From an uncultured Thalassolituus sp. (GTDB lineage Bacteria > Pseudomonadota > Gammaproteobacteria > Pseudomonadales > Oceanobacteraceae), in contig CAJXIT010000211.1 in assembly GCA_913054055.1 (NCBI GenBank), forward strand, positions 1 to 6,232: a stretch of 6,232 nt of DNA, read 5' to 3'. The translations under genes and the position numbers were made by a program. Below are positions 1 to 5,696 of this stretch, piece after piece; the stretch's first letter is position 1; each line of letters begins with the position of its first letter. The notes under the pieces are model-generated. The model saw only the letters and a list, made by a program, of their open reading frames with translations, was not told the origin of the DNA and ran no database searches.

Positions 1-1
1 C

Positions 2-67
2 ACTGGTCACGGCATAGCTGGTCATGCTGGCGCAGAAGACAAAGTACACTATGAAAAGGAGCTTTAA
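2..67 (+). CDS. C-terminal end of an unidentified protein (partial, cut by the left edge)
   Basis: The frame starting at base 2 is open from the window edge to a TAA at 65-67 and encodes 21 residues ending GAEDKVHYEKEL. The tail is rich in glycine, alanine and histidine, with a repeated GHGIAGHAGA-like pattern. I do not recognise the family. It does not look like the C-terminus of YicC, which precedes gmk in many relatives. Support for a real gene end comes from the hairpin beginning 22 bases after the stop. Too little is visible to propose a function, and a chance open frame of this length is quite possible. Confidence 0.35.
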   Translation, partial: TGHGIAGHAGAEDKVHYEKEL

Positions 68-89
68 CGGCATATACACACACCTAATG

Positions 90-119
90 ACCTATCCTTC
101 AGATTAGCAAAGGATAGGT
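90..119 (+). terminator. Hairpin, probable weak terminator of the upstream gene
   Basis: ACCTATCCTT (90-99) and AAGGATAGGT (110-119) form a perfect 10-bp stem with a 10-base loop. What follows is GCTTTACATGCCTTTTAG, which has only short T runs, so intrinsic termination would be inefficient. The position between a stop codon and the gmk promoter fits transcriptional separation of gmk from the gene to its left. Confidence 0.5.
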
Positions 120-170
120 GCTTTACATGCCTTTTAGATGCAAAAAGACCTAATTAACTGATGATATAAG

Positions 171-199
171 CTGCCTTTAAGGCAATAGCGTCATATAAT
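171..199 (+). promoter_or_regulatory. Probable sigma-70 promoter for the gmk operon
   Basis: A perfect TATAAT -10 hexamer lies at 194-199. A weak -35, CTGCCT, lies at 171-176 and is separated by 17 bases. Transcription would begin near 206 and leave a leader of about 28 bases before the gmk ATG. The poor -35 suggests modest strength or activator dependence. A short palindrome, GCCTT-T-AAGGC (173-183), overlaps the -35 and could be an operator. The call rests on hexamer matching only. Confidence 0.5.
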
Positions 200-233
200 T
201 AAACGCATAATGACAAATGTAAGATAGAAGAAT

Positions 234-848
234 ATGAGCAAAGGCACCCTTTACATCGTTAGCGCCGCCTCAGGCACCGGAAAAACCAGTTTATTAAAAG
301 CCTTGCTTGAGCAAACCAATGGCATCTCATTAAGCGTCAGCCATACCACCCGCGATGCCCGTGTGGGGGAAGAAAATGGTGTGCACTATCACTTTGTTGG
401 AAAAAATACCTTTCACAACCTGATTGAAGATGGCGATTTCTTAGAGCACGCAGAAGTGTTTGGAAACTTTTATGGAACCAGTCAAAGCGCTGTTGAGCGT
501 CAGCTTAATCAAGGCGAAGACGTGATTTTAGAAATTGATTGGCAAGGGGCTGAACAAGTTCGCAAGCTCATGCCAAATGCAGTGAGTATCTTCATTTTGC
601 CACCCTCACGTGATGCCTTATTAAGCCGCCTACAAGGTCGCGGTCAAGACAGCGATGAGATTATTCAAGGCCGCATGAACGAAGCCGTAAGTGAAATGAG
701 CCACTACAACGAGTTCGACTACATCATCATAAACGATGTGTTTGATACCGCTTTAGACGAACTAAAAGCCGTGTTTGCCGCTAATCGCTTAACCACAGCT
801 CGTCAATCGGATGAGCACAGCGCCATGATCGGCCAATTATTGCAGTAA
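234..848 (+). CDS. gmk: Guanylate kinase
   Basis: This cytosolic enzyme catalyses ATP + GMP to ADP + GDP, an essential step in GTP, dGTP and ppGpp precursor supply. The protein has 204 residues, close to the 207 of E. coli Gmk. The P-loop is at residues 11-19 (AASGTGKTS). The GMP-binding segment SHTTR...R..GE covers residues 36-46 and is followed by Y52, E71 and the YGTS motif at 80-83. ILEIDWQGAEQVR (98-110) is the family signature around D102. LPPS (122-125) and the arginines at 132, 136 and 147 belong to the lid and nucleotide-binding region. The ATG at 234 gives the exact family N-terminus (KGTLYIVSA), but the Shine-Dalgarno is poor (AGATAGAAG, about 222-230). It is the first gene of the run with rpoZ and spoT. 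Confidence 0.98.
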   Translation: MSKGTLYIVSAASGTGKTSLLKALLEQTNGISLSVSHTTRDARVGEENGVHYHFVGKNTFHNLIEDGDFLEHAEVFGNFYGTSQSAVERQLNQGEDVILEIDWQGAEQVRKLMPNAVSIFILPPSRDALLSRLQGRGQDSDEIIQGRMNEAVSEMSHYNEFDYIIINDVFDTALDELKAVFAANRLTTARQSDEHSAMIGQLLQ

Positions 849-927
849 TAATCGGCCCCATTGAGTGAAACAATTGGCGAAAGCCCTGCACTTTTTGTAA
901 ACTACTTAACCTAATTACTAAAAAATT

Positions 928-949
928 TGGGCAAAAGTACTTTTGCCCA
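928..949. repeat. Perfect 22-bp palindrome between gmk and rpoZ
   Basis: TGGGCAAAAGT (928-938) is followed directly by its exact reverse complement ACTTTTGCCCA (939-949). As RNA it would fold with about 9 bp around a GTAC or smaller loop. No T run follows on the + strand, so it is not a standard terminator for gmk transcripts. It ends 20 bases before the rpoZ ATG and does not cover the ribosome binding region (about 957-964). It could be a protein-binding operator, or an RNA processing or stabilising hairpin in the operon transcript. Confidence 0.6.
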
Positions 950-969
950 CATAACCAAAGAGAATTCAG

Positions 970-1206
970 ATGGCTCGTGTAACCGTAGAAGATTGCCTAG
1001 ACAACGTTGATAACCGTTTTGAACTTGTAATGCTTGCAAGCAAACGTGCTCGTCAAATCGTCATCCAAGGGGCTGAGCCATTGGTTGAAGCCGGTACTGA
1101 CAAGCCAACGGTTGTTGCACTTCGCGAAATCGCTGAAGGCAAGGTCACACCAGAAACCATGGCGGCGTTCGAAGCGGCTGAACGTGCCGCTCAAGAGCAA
1201 GCTTAA
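970..1206 (+). CDS. rpoZ: RNA polymerase omega subunit
   Basis: Omega wraps the C-terminal part of beta-prime, aids polymerase assembly, and with beta-prime forms ppGpp binding site 1. The N-terminus MARVTVEDCLDNVDNRFELV matches the family almost residue for residue, and ASKRARQ (23-29) and TVVALREI (47-54) are the other conserved blocks. The omega positions reported to contribute to site 1, the N-terminal ARV and R52, are both present, so ppGpp responsiveness is expected. At 78 residues it is shorter than the 91 of E. coli; only the variable C-terminal tail is reduced, ending in an Ala/Glu-rich helix. A purine-rich AAAGAGAA (957-964) serves as ribosome binding site. It lies 121 bases after gmk and 53 before spoT. 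Confidence 0.97.
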   Translation: MARVTVEDCLDNVDNRFELVMLASKRARQIVIQGAEPLVEAGTDKPTVVALREIAEGKVTPETMAAFEAAERAAQEQA

Positions 1207-1247
1207 TTGATGACGGCAGCACTTCCACTTTCGCTCAATAGTAAAAC

Positions 1248-1262
1248 TGGAGGTTAACGTTG
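1248..1262 (+). promoter_or_regulatory. Strong ribosome binding site fixing a TTG start for spoT
   Basis: TGGAGG (1248-1253) sits six bases before TTG (1260-1262). The next in-frame ATG lies about 59 codons inside the conserved HD domain, so TTG is the only sensible start. E. coli spoT is also read from TTG, so the weak codon may be a conserved way of limiting synthesis. Confidence 0.85.
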
Positions 1263-3389
1263 CCCACTGTAGATGCCCTGGCTGAACGCCTAAGCAGCTA
1301 TCTAGAGCCCGATCAAATCAAACAGGTTTGTCGGGCTTACTACTACGCCGAACAAGCCCACGACGGTCAATATCGTCGCAGCGGTGATCCTTACATCATC
1401 CACCCTTTGGCCGTTGCCAATATTCTTTCTGAAATGCACATGGACCCTCAAAGTCTCATGGCAGCCATGCTTCATGACGTCATTGAAGACACCGCCGTAC
1501 CCAAAGAGGCGTTAGAGCAGCAATTTGGTGAAGTGGTGACAGAACTGGTTGATGGGGTCAGCAAACTAACTCACATTAAGTTTGGCTCTCAGGAAGAAAA
1601 ACAAGCCGGCAACTTTCAAAAAATGGCCATGGCCATGGCCCGCGATATTCGAGTGATTTTAGTTAAGCTGGCCGACCGCCTGCATAACATGCGCACCCTA
1701 AGTGCCATGCCGCCCGAAAAGAAACGCCGTATTGCCAACGAAACCTTGGAAATTTATGCCCCCATTGCCAACCGACTTGGCATCAGCAACATCCGCATAG
1801 AATTAGAAGACTTATGTTTTGCCGCCAAACACCCAATGCGCAGCAACATGATTCAAAAAGCCGTAAAAGCCGCCCGTGGAAATCGCAGCGAATTAGTTGA
1901 GCGCATTAGTGAAGCATTAAAAACTCGATTAAAAGAAGAAGGTTTAAAGGCCCGCGTAATTGGCCGTGAAAAACATCTGTTCAGTATCTACCGTAAAATG
2001 AAAGAACAGAAAAAATCCTTCAATCAAATTATGGACGTGTACGGGTTCCGCATCATTGTGGATAACGTTGACAGCTGCTATCGCGCTTTAGGGTTTGTGC
2101 ATAACTTTTACAAACCGGTACCGGGCCGCTTTAAAGACTACATCGCCATTCCAAAATCCAATGGCTATCAATCCATTCACACCTCCGTCATCGGTGTGGG
2201 TGGTATTCATATTGAAATTCAAATTCGTACTGAAGAAATGGAAGCCATGGCCCATAACGGCATCGCCGCCCATTGGCTATATAAAGACGAAGAGGAAGAA
2301 GGCCACAGCAAAGGCAGCAAACGCGCCCGCAAATGGGTGCAAGGTTTATTAGAGCTTCAGCAAAGTGCCGGCAACCCACAAGAATTCATTGAAAACGTGA
2401 AGCTGGATTTATTCCCAGACGATACCTACATCTTCACCCCCAAAGGCCGCATCGTTGAAATGCCAAAAGACAGCACCGCGGTGGACTTTGCTTACAATGT
2501 TCACAGTGACGTGGGCAACACCTGTGTAGGCTGTCGCATAGATGGGCAATTGGCCCCATTAAGCACGCGACTTTATAGTGGCCAATCAGTACAGATCATT
2601 ACCGCACCGGGCGCCAGCCCCAACCCATCTTGGTTAAATTTTGTGGTGACCAGTAAAGCTCGCGCCAACATTCGCCACTACCTCAAGAATCAAAAGCACG
2701 ACGAATCCATCACCTTGGGTCGCCGCTTATTAGGCGGTGCCTTGTCCATGTATCACTTGGATTTAAACTCCATTGAACTGGATCACCTTGAGCATCTTGT
2801 AAAAGAATTTGGCGCCATCGACTTTGATTTGATCTTAGAAGAAATTGGTTTAGGGGCTCGATCCGCTCAAGCCATTGCTCGCCGAATTGCGGTATTTGCA
2901 TTAGGCGATGAAGATGGCCTTTCCAAAGTGTCTAGCGAAGGCGTGTTCAGCATATCCGGAAAAGAAGGCGGCGTGGTTGCCTATGCAAAATGCTGTACGC
3001 CTATTCCTGGTGATGACGTCGTTGGCTATTCAAGTGCTGGCCGTGGCATGGTGGTACACACCACGGGTTGTAATAACATCCAAGAATTTTTAGACCAACC
3101 TGATAAGTGCATGCCATTAATTTGGGATGACAATATCAAAGAAGACTTCTCAGTCACACTGAGGGTTTACACCGCCAATAGTCGCGGCACCATTGCCAAC
3201 TTAGCAGCGGCCGTGACCGAAGCGGATGGCAATCTTGAGCAAATCAGCGTTGACGATAAAGACGCACAATTAAGTGTACTCACACTGCAAATTGGCGTGC
3301 ATGGCCGCAAGCACTTGGCTGACATTATGCGCAGCATCAAGAAAAACAAAGCGGTTTCAAAAATTACTCGTTTAAAAAACATGGCTTAA
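1260..3389 (+). CDS. spoT: Bifunctional (p)ppGpp synthetase/hydrolase SpoT
   Basis: SpoT degrades (p)ppGpp to GDP/GTP plus pyrophosphate and makes it under carbon, fatty-acid or iron stress. The protein has 709 residues (E. coli 702) and all expected domains. The hydrolase HD domain (about 20-175) has H48, HDVIED at 72-77 and KLADR with D138. The synthetase domain (about 230-345) has GREKHLFSIYRKM (235-247), YGFRIIV (261-267), and R-F-K-D at 290-293, the RXKD form typical of bifunctional enzymes rather than the EXDD of RelA. The TGS domain is at about 387-448. A helical region precedes the conserved cysteine domain with CC (578-579), H600 and C604, and an ACT domain spans about 628-705. Hydrolase residues are intact. 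Synthetase strength cannot be judged, because gammaproteobacterial SpoT is often a weak synthetase despite these motifs. It sits between rpoZ and ridA in one likely operon. Confidence 0.98.
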   Translation: MPTVDALAERLSSYLEPDQIKQVCRAYYYAEQAHDGQYRRSGDPYIIHPLAVANILSEMHMDPQSLMAAMLHDVIEDTAVPKEALEQQFGEVVTELVDGVSKLTHIKFGSQEEKQAGNFQKMAMAMARDIRVILVKLADRLHNMRTLSAMPPEKKRRIANETLEIYAPIANRLGISNIRIELEDLCFAAKHPMRSNMIQKAVKAARGNRSELVERISEALKTRLKEEGLKARVIGREKHLFSIYRKMKEQKKSFNQIMDVYGFRIIVDNVDSCYRALGFVHNFYKPVPGRFKDYIAIPKSNGYQSIHTSVIGVGGIHIEIQIRTEEMEAMAHNGIAAHWLYKDEEEEGHSKGSKRARKWVQGLLELQQSAGNPQEFIENVKLDLFPDDTYIFTPKGRIVEMPKDSTAVDFAYNVHSDVGNTCVGCRIDGQLAPLSTRLYSGQSVQIITAPGASPNPSWLNFVVTSKARANIRHYLKNQKHDESITLGRRLLGGALSMYHLDLNSIELDHLEHLVKEFGAIDFDLILEEIGLGARSAQAIARRIAVFALGDEDGLSKVSSEGVFSISGKEGGVVAYAKCCTPIPGDDVVGYSSAGRGMVVHTTGCNNIQEFLDQPDKCMPLIWDDNIKEDFSVTLRVYTANSRGTIANLAAAVTEADGNLEQISVDDKDAQLSVLTLQIGVHGRKHLADIMRSIKKNKAVSKITRLKNMA

Positions 3390-3426
3390 CCACTTTTAAT
3401 AAGCCACCGACACACATGGAACTCTC

Positions 3427-3807
3427 ATGAAAGAAATCATCAACACAGAAAAAGCCCCACAAGCCATTGGCACCTATTCTCAAGCGGTAAAAGTGGGTAA
3501 AACCGTTTACCTTTCTGGCCAAATCCCTTTAGTACCTGAAACCATGGAAATGGTTGAAGGAGACTTCGAGACAAACGTACGCCGTGTATTTGATAACTTA
3601 ACCGCCGTATGTGAAGCGGCCGGCGGATCTTTGCAAGACATTGCAAAACTGAACATCTTTTTAACCGATCTTGGTAATTTTGCAAAAGTGAATGGCATCA
3701 TGGCTGAATACTTTGAACAGCCTTACCCTGCCCGTGCAGCGGTACAAATTTCTGCTTTGCCAAAAGATGCGGAAGTTGAAATGGATGGTGTTTTAGAGCT
3801 GCCTTAA
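3427..3807 (+). CDS. ridA: RidA family reactive enamine/imine deaminase
   Basis: RidA hydrolyses 2-aminoacrylate and related enamine/imine intermediates released by PLP enzymes such as threonine dehydratase, giving keto acids and ammonia. It acts as a cytosolic homotrimer with active sites between subunits. The 126-residue product is full length. Family marks are APQAIGTYSQAV (10-21, with Y17), YLSGQIPL (28-35, with S30 and G31), the catalytic arginine R103 in YPARAAV, and E118 near the C-terminus, matching E. coli R105 and E120. The ATG at 3427 is preceded only by a weak GGA (3418-3420). It follows spoT by 37 bases, as in Pseudomonas, and probably shares its transcript. Its last 104 bases are repeated directly downstream in a broken copy. 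Confidence 0.95.
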   Translation: MKEIINTEKAPQAIGTYSQAVKVGKTVYLSGQIPLVPETMEMVEGDFETNVRRVFDNLTAVCEAAGGSLQDIAKLNIFLTDLGNFAKVNGIMAEYFEQPYPARAAVQISALPKDAEVEMDGVLELP

Positions 3808-3921
3808 TAGGAATACTTTGAACAGCCACACTTTATCTCACGCCCGTGCAGCGGTTCAAATCTCTGCTTTGCCAAAAGATGCGAAAGTTGAAATGGATGG
3901 AGTGTTAGAGCTGCCTTAATA
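3706..3921 (+). repeat. Imperfect tandem duplication of the ridA 3' end
   Basis: Copy 1 (3706-3809) is the true ridA tail and copy 2 (3811-3921) follows after one base. The left block of 17 bases is identical (3706-3722 and 3811-3827). The middle differs, with 7 bases in copy 1 and 14 unrelated bases in copy 2. The right block of 80 bases (3730-3809 and 3842-3921) has five mismatches. The stop codon is included in both copies. Confidence 0.95.
3811..3921 (+). pseudogene. Truncated remnant of a second ridA tail
   Basis: This is the downstream copy of the ridA 3' end. From 3842 to the TAA at 3917-3919 it reads as the last 25 residues of RidA, starting ARAAVQIS. Relative to the intact gene there are five base changes. 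Four are silent third-position changes, and one makes E116 into K. The catalytic R and the conserved E are still encoded. The extra seven bases near 3828-3841 put the left block out of frame with the right block. No RidA N-terminal or central part is present, so it cannot make the enzyme. A TTG at 3818 with AGGA at 3809-3812 could in principle start a 33-codon frame through it; I have no evidence that it is translated. Confidence 0.85.
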
Positions 3922-3948
3922 CCCGCCTCAGTATCAATACCTTCTACA

Positions 3949-3982
3949 AAAAAACCGAATGAATTTCTTCATTCGGTTTTTT
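3949..3982. terminator. Bidirectional intrinsic terminator between ridA and argH
   Basis: CCGAATGAA (3955-3963) and TTCATTCGG (3968-3976) form a perfect 9-bp stem with a TTTC loop. It is flanked by six As on the left and six Ts on the right, which can extend pairing to 15 bp. On either strand the stem is followed by a T run, so it can end both the spoT-ridA transcript and the convergent argH transcript. Confidence 0.9.
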
Positions 3983-3988
3983 ATAAAA

Positions 3989-4022
3989 GGTGTATTACGC
4001 ACTTCGTGCTAATACACCCTAC
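3989..4022 (-). repeat. REP-like hairpin with a GTAG flank
   Basis: Read on the - strand, GTAG (4022-4019) directly precedes an imperfect palindrome. The arms are GGTGTATTAGCAC and GTGCGTAATACACC, giving 13 pairs, one bulged base (3998) and a 3-base loop (4003-4005). A GTAG tetranucleotide next to a bulged hairpin is the form described for REP elements handled by REP-associated tyrosine transposases. The core resembles the GTAGGGTGGATTA...TAATCCACC repeats seen in many proteobacteria. TTTT follows on the - strand, so it may also act as a terminator for argH. No transposase gene is in the window, and copy number elsewhere is unknown. Confidence 0.6.
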
Positions 4023-4041
4023 TTTTCATCGAATGAAAAGT
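4021..4041. repeat. Small perfect hairpin next to the argH stop codon
   Basis: ACTTTTCAT (4021-4029) and ATGAAAAGT (4033-4041) pair perfectly over 9 bp around a CGA loop. On the - strand it begins one base after the argH stop (4045-4043) and shares two bases with the GTAG flank of the REP-like element. There is no T run after it, so mRNA 3' end protection is a likelier role than termination. Confidence 0.6.
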
Positions 4042-4042
4042 A

Positions 4043-5434
4043 TTAACGCTGTGCTAACTTCTCAGATGCACGCTTAGCCGCTGCACGCACTTGATTCGGC
4101 GCGGTGCCACCCAAGTGATCACGAGCGCTTACAGAACCTTCCAGAGTTAATACATCAAACACGTCTTCAGTGATCATGTCGCCAAACTGTTTCAGTTCTT
4201 CTAGGCTCATTTCACCTAAATCTTTTCCTGTCTTAACACCATAACCTACTGCGCTGCCTACAATTTCGTGAGAGTCACGGAAGGCAACACCTTTACGCAC
4301 AAGATAGTCGGCCAAGTCAGTGGCGGTTGAGAAACCACGCAGCGCTGCTTCACGCATCACGTCTTTTTTCGATACAACATGGGGCATCATGTCAGCGAAG
4401 GCGCGCAAGCTGCCGCCCACATTATCGATGGTATCGAACAATGGTTCCTTGTCTTCTTGGTTGTCTTTGTTGTATGCCAATGGTTGAGACTTCATTAGAG
4501 TTAACAAGCTAATCAAGTGCCCAAAAATACGACCCGCTTTACCGCGCACTAATTCAGGTACGTCTGGGTTTTTCTTTTGCGGCATGATGGAAGAGCCCGT
4601 GCAAAAACGGTCTGGCAAATCGATGAAGTTAAATTGTGCGCTGGCCCAAAGTACTAGCTCTTCCGAGAAGCGGCTTAAGTGCATCATGATGGTTGAACAT
4701 GCAGCGGTGAATTCAATGGCGAAATCACGGTCGGAAACACTGTCTAAAGAGTTTTCAGTTGGGGCATCAAAACCTAACAGTTGAGCGGTCATTTCGCGGT
4801 CGATTGGGTAAGTGGTACCGGCTAATGCTGCGGCACCTAGCGGCATAACATTCACACGCTTGCGGCAATCTTGCAAACGAGCAAAGTCACGCTCTAGCAT
4901 TTCGTTCCATGCTAATAGATGATGGCCAAAGGTTACTGGCTGCGCCGTTTGCAAATGAGTGAAGCCCGGCATGATGGTATCGGCTTCTTTTTCAGCTAGT
5001 TCGATCAGGCCTTTTTGTAGGCGAGTCACTTCACTTACCATGTGATCAATTTCGCTGCGTAGGTATAAACGAATATCGGTGGCCACCTGGTCGTTACGAG
5101 AACGGCCAGTGTGCAGTTTTTTACCGGTAATACCGATCTTGGCGGTTAGAGCGGCTTCGATGTTCATGTGAACATCTTCAAGTTCGATGGACCAGTTGAA
5201 GTTACCGGCTTCGATGTCGGTTTTGATCTCGCCCAAACCTTGGATGATTTGGTCGCGCTCGTCTTCTGTTAATACGCCCACTTTCGCCAGCATGGTGGCA
5301 TGAGCCACTGAACCCTGAATGTCTTGTGCGTACATGCGCTGGTCAAACTCAACCGATGCCGTAAAGCGTTGTACAAAAGCGTCGGTGGCTTCAGAAAAAC
5401 GGCCACCCCAGGCAGAGTTAGTTTGTTCAGTCAT
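4043..5434 (-). CDS. argH: Argininosuccinate lyase
   Basis: ArgH splits L-argininosuccinate into L-arginine and fumarate, the last step of arginine biosynthesis, as a cytosolic homotetramer of the fumarase/aspartase superfamily. The chosen start gives 463 residues, the usual length. The N-terminus NSAWGGRFSEATD is typical. The three superfamily regions are present: TGRSRNDQVATD (109-120), GFTHLQTAQPVTFGHH (157-172, with the catalytic T159-H160 pair), and the signature loop GSSIMPQKKNPD (280-291) carrying the catalytic serine. A TTG 27 bases upstream (5459-5461) could extend it by nine residues. I prefer the ATG at 5434 because AAGGA lies seven bases before it and the extension has no family resemblance. 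It converges on ridA and is divergent from the sensor kinase, an arrangement shared with Pseudomonas argH-fimS. Confidence 0.97.
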   Translation of the reverse strand: MTEQTNSAWGGRFSEATDAFVQRFTASVEFDQRMYAQDIQGSVAHATMLAKVGVLTEDERDQIIQGLGEIKTDIEAGNFNWSIELEDVHMNIEAALTAKIGITGKKLHTGRSRNDQVATDIRLYLRSEIDHMVSEVTRLQKGLIELAEKEADTIMPGFTHLQTAQPVTFGHHLLAWNEMLERDFARLQDCRKRVNVMPLGAAALAGTTYPIDREMTAQLLGFDAPTENSLDSVSDRDFAIEFTAACSTIMMHLSRFSEELVLWASAQFNFIDLPDRFCTGSSIMPQKKNPDVPELVRGKAGRIFGHLISLLTLMKSQPLAYNKDNQEDKEPLFDTIDNVGGSLRAFADMMPHVVSKKDVMREAALRGFSTATDLADYLVRKGVAFRDSHEIVGSAVGYGVKTGKDLGEMSLEELKQFGDMITEDVFDVLTLEGSVSARDHLGGTAPNQVRAAAKRASEKLAQR

Positions 5435-5441
5435 AGTGTAT

Positions 5442-5446
5442 TCCTT
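5442..5446 (-). promoter_or_regulatory. Ribosome binding site deciding the argH start
   Basis: AAGGA on the - strand (5446-5442) is seven bases from the ATG at 5434-5432. It supports that ATG over the in-frame TTG at 5461, which has no comparable site. Confidence 0.8.
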
Positions 5447-5482
5447 GGATTGGATCAGCAAATATAGGGCTCATTCCCCATG

Positions 5483-5498
5483 GTTAGGGTGAGTTAGG
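5483..5498 (+). repeat. GTTAGG direct repeat, one helical turn apart
   Basis: GTTAGG occurs at 5483-5488 and 5493-5498, exactly 10 bases apart, in the argH leader. The spacing would place both on the same DNA face. The core agrees with the GTTNRK part of LytTR-type half-sites, but those are normally about two turns apart, so any regulator assignment is speculative. Confidence 0.35.
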
Positions 5499-5533
5499 CC
5501 TGTGCAGATCGATCTAGTATTAAATTGTGGCGC

Positions 5534-5562
5534 ATTATACAGATTCTAGCGGGTTTCCTCAC
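5534..5562 (-). promoter_or_regulatory. Probable sigma-70 promoter for argH
   Basis: On the - strand a perfect TATAAT lies at 5539-5534 with GTGAGG (5562-5557) as a 3-of-6 -35, separated by 17 bases. The bases after the -10 are GCGCCAC, a GC-rich discriminator of the sort found at promoters repressed by ppGpp. Transcription would start near 5527 and give a leader of about 92 bases. I saw no convincing pair of ARG boxes in the leader. Confidence 0.6.
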
Positions 5563-5696
5563 CTCTGCTTTAATAGCAGTCGCCCTGTTTTCACCGCTTA
5601 TCCCAGTTTATGGGTTTTATGGCACTGGAAACTTGAGCCAGCCCAAGTATTCCGCCACACTGAGGCCATATTTTTCATCATTACGTCACCCCATTC

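Noticed and set aside
51..107. An 18-codon frame from ATG at 51 after the left-edge gene
   Set aside because: It has no ribosome site, runs through the terminator-like hairpin and has no recognisable features.
927..955. A promoter TTGGGC-17-CATAAC directly before rpoZ
   Set aside because: Both hexamers are weak and the start would fall only a few bases before the ATG, removing the ribosome site.
1623..1640. Three tandem ATGGCC units in spoT, a possible slippage repeat
   Set aside because: They encode MAMAMA at residues 122-127 where E. coli SpoT has a similar MIMAMV. Three hexamer units are too few to suggest phase variation and the number keeps the frame.
5435..5461. N-terminal extension of argH from TTG at 5461
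   Set aside because: The nine extra residues are not family-like, and the ATG at 5434 has a well-placed AAGGA.
5620..5638. Sigma-54-like promoter, TGGCAC followed by TTGAGC, upstream of the kinase
   Set aside because: The gap between the two boxes is two bases too long and GC is missing at the required place. The GG-GC spacing is essentially invariant in real sites.
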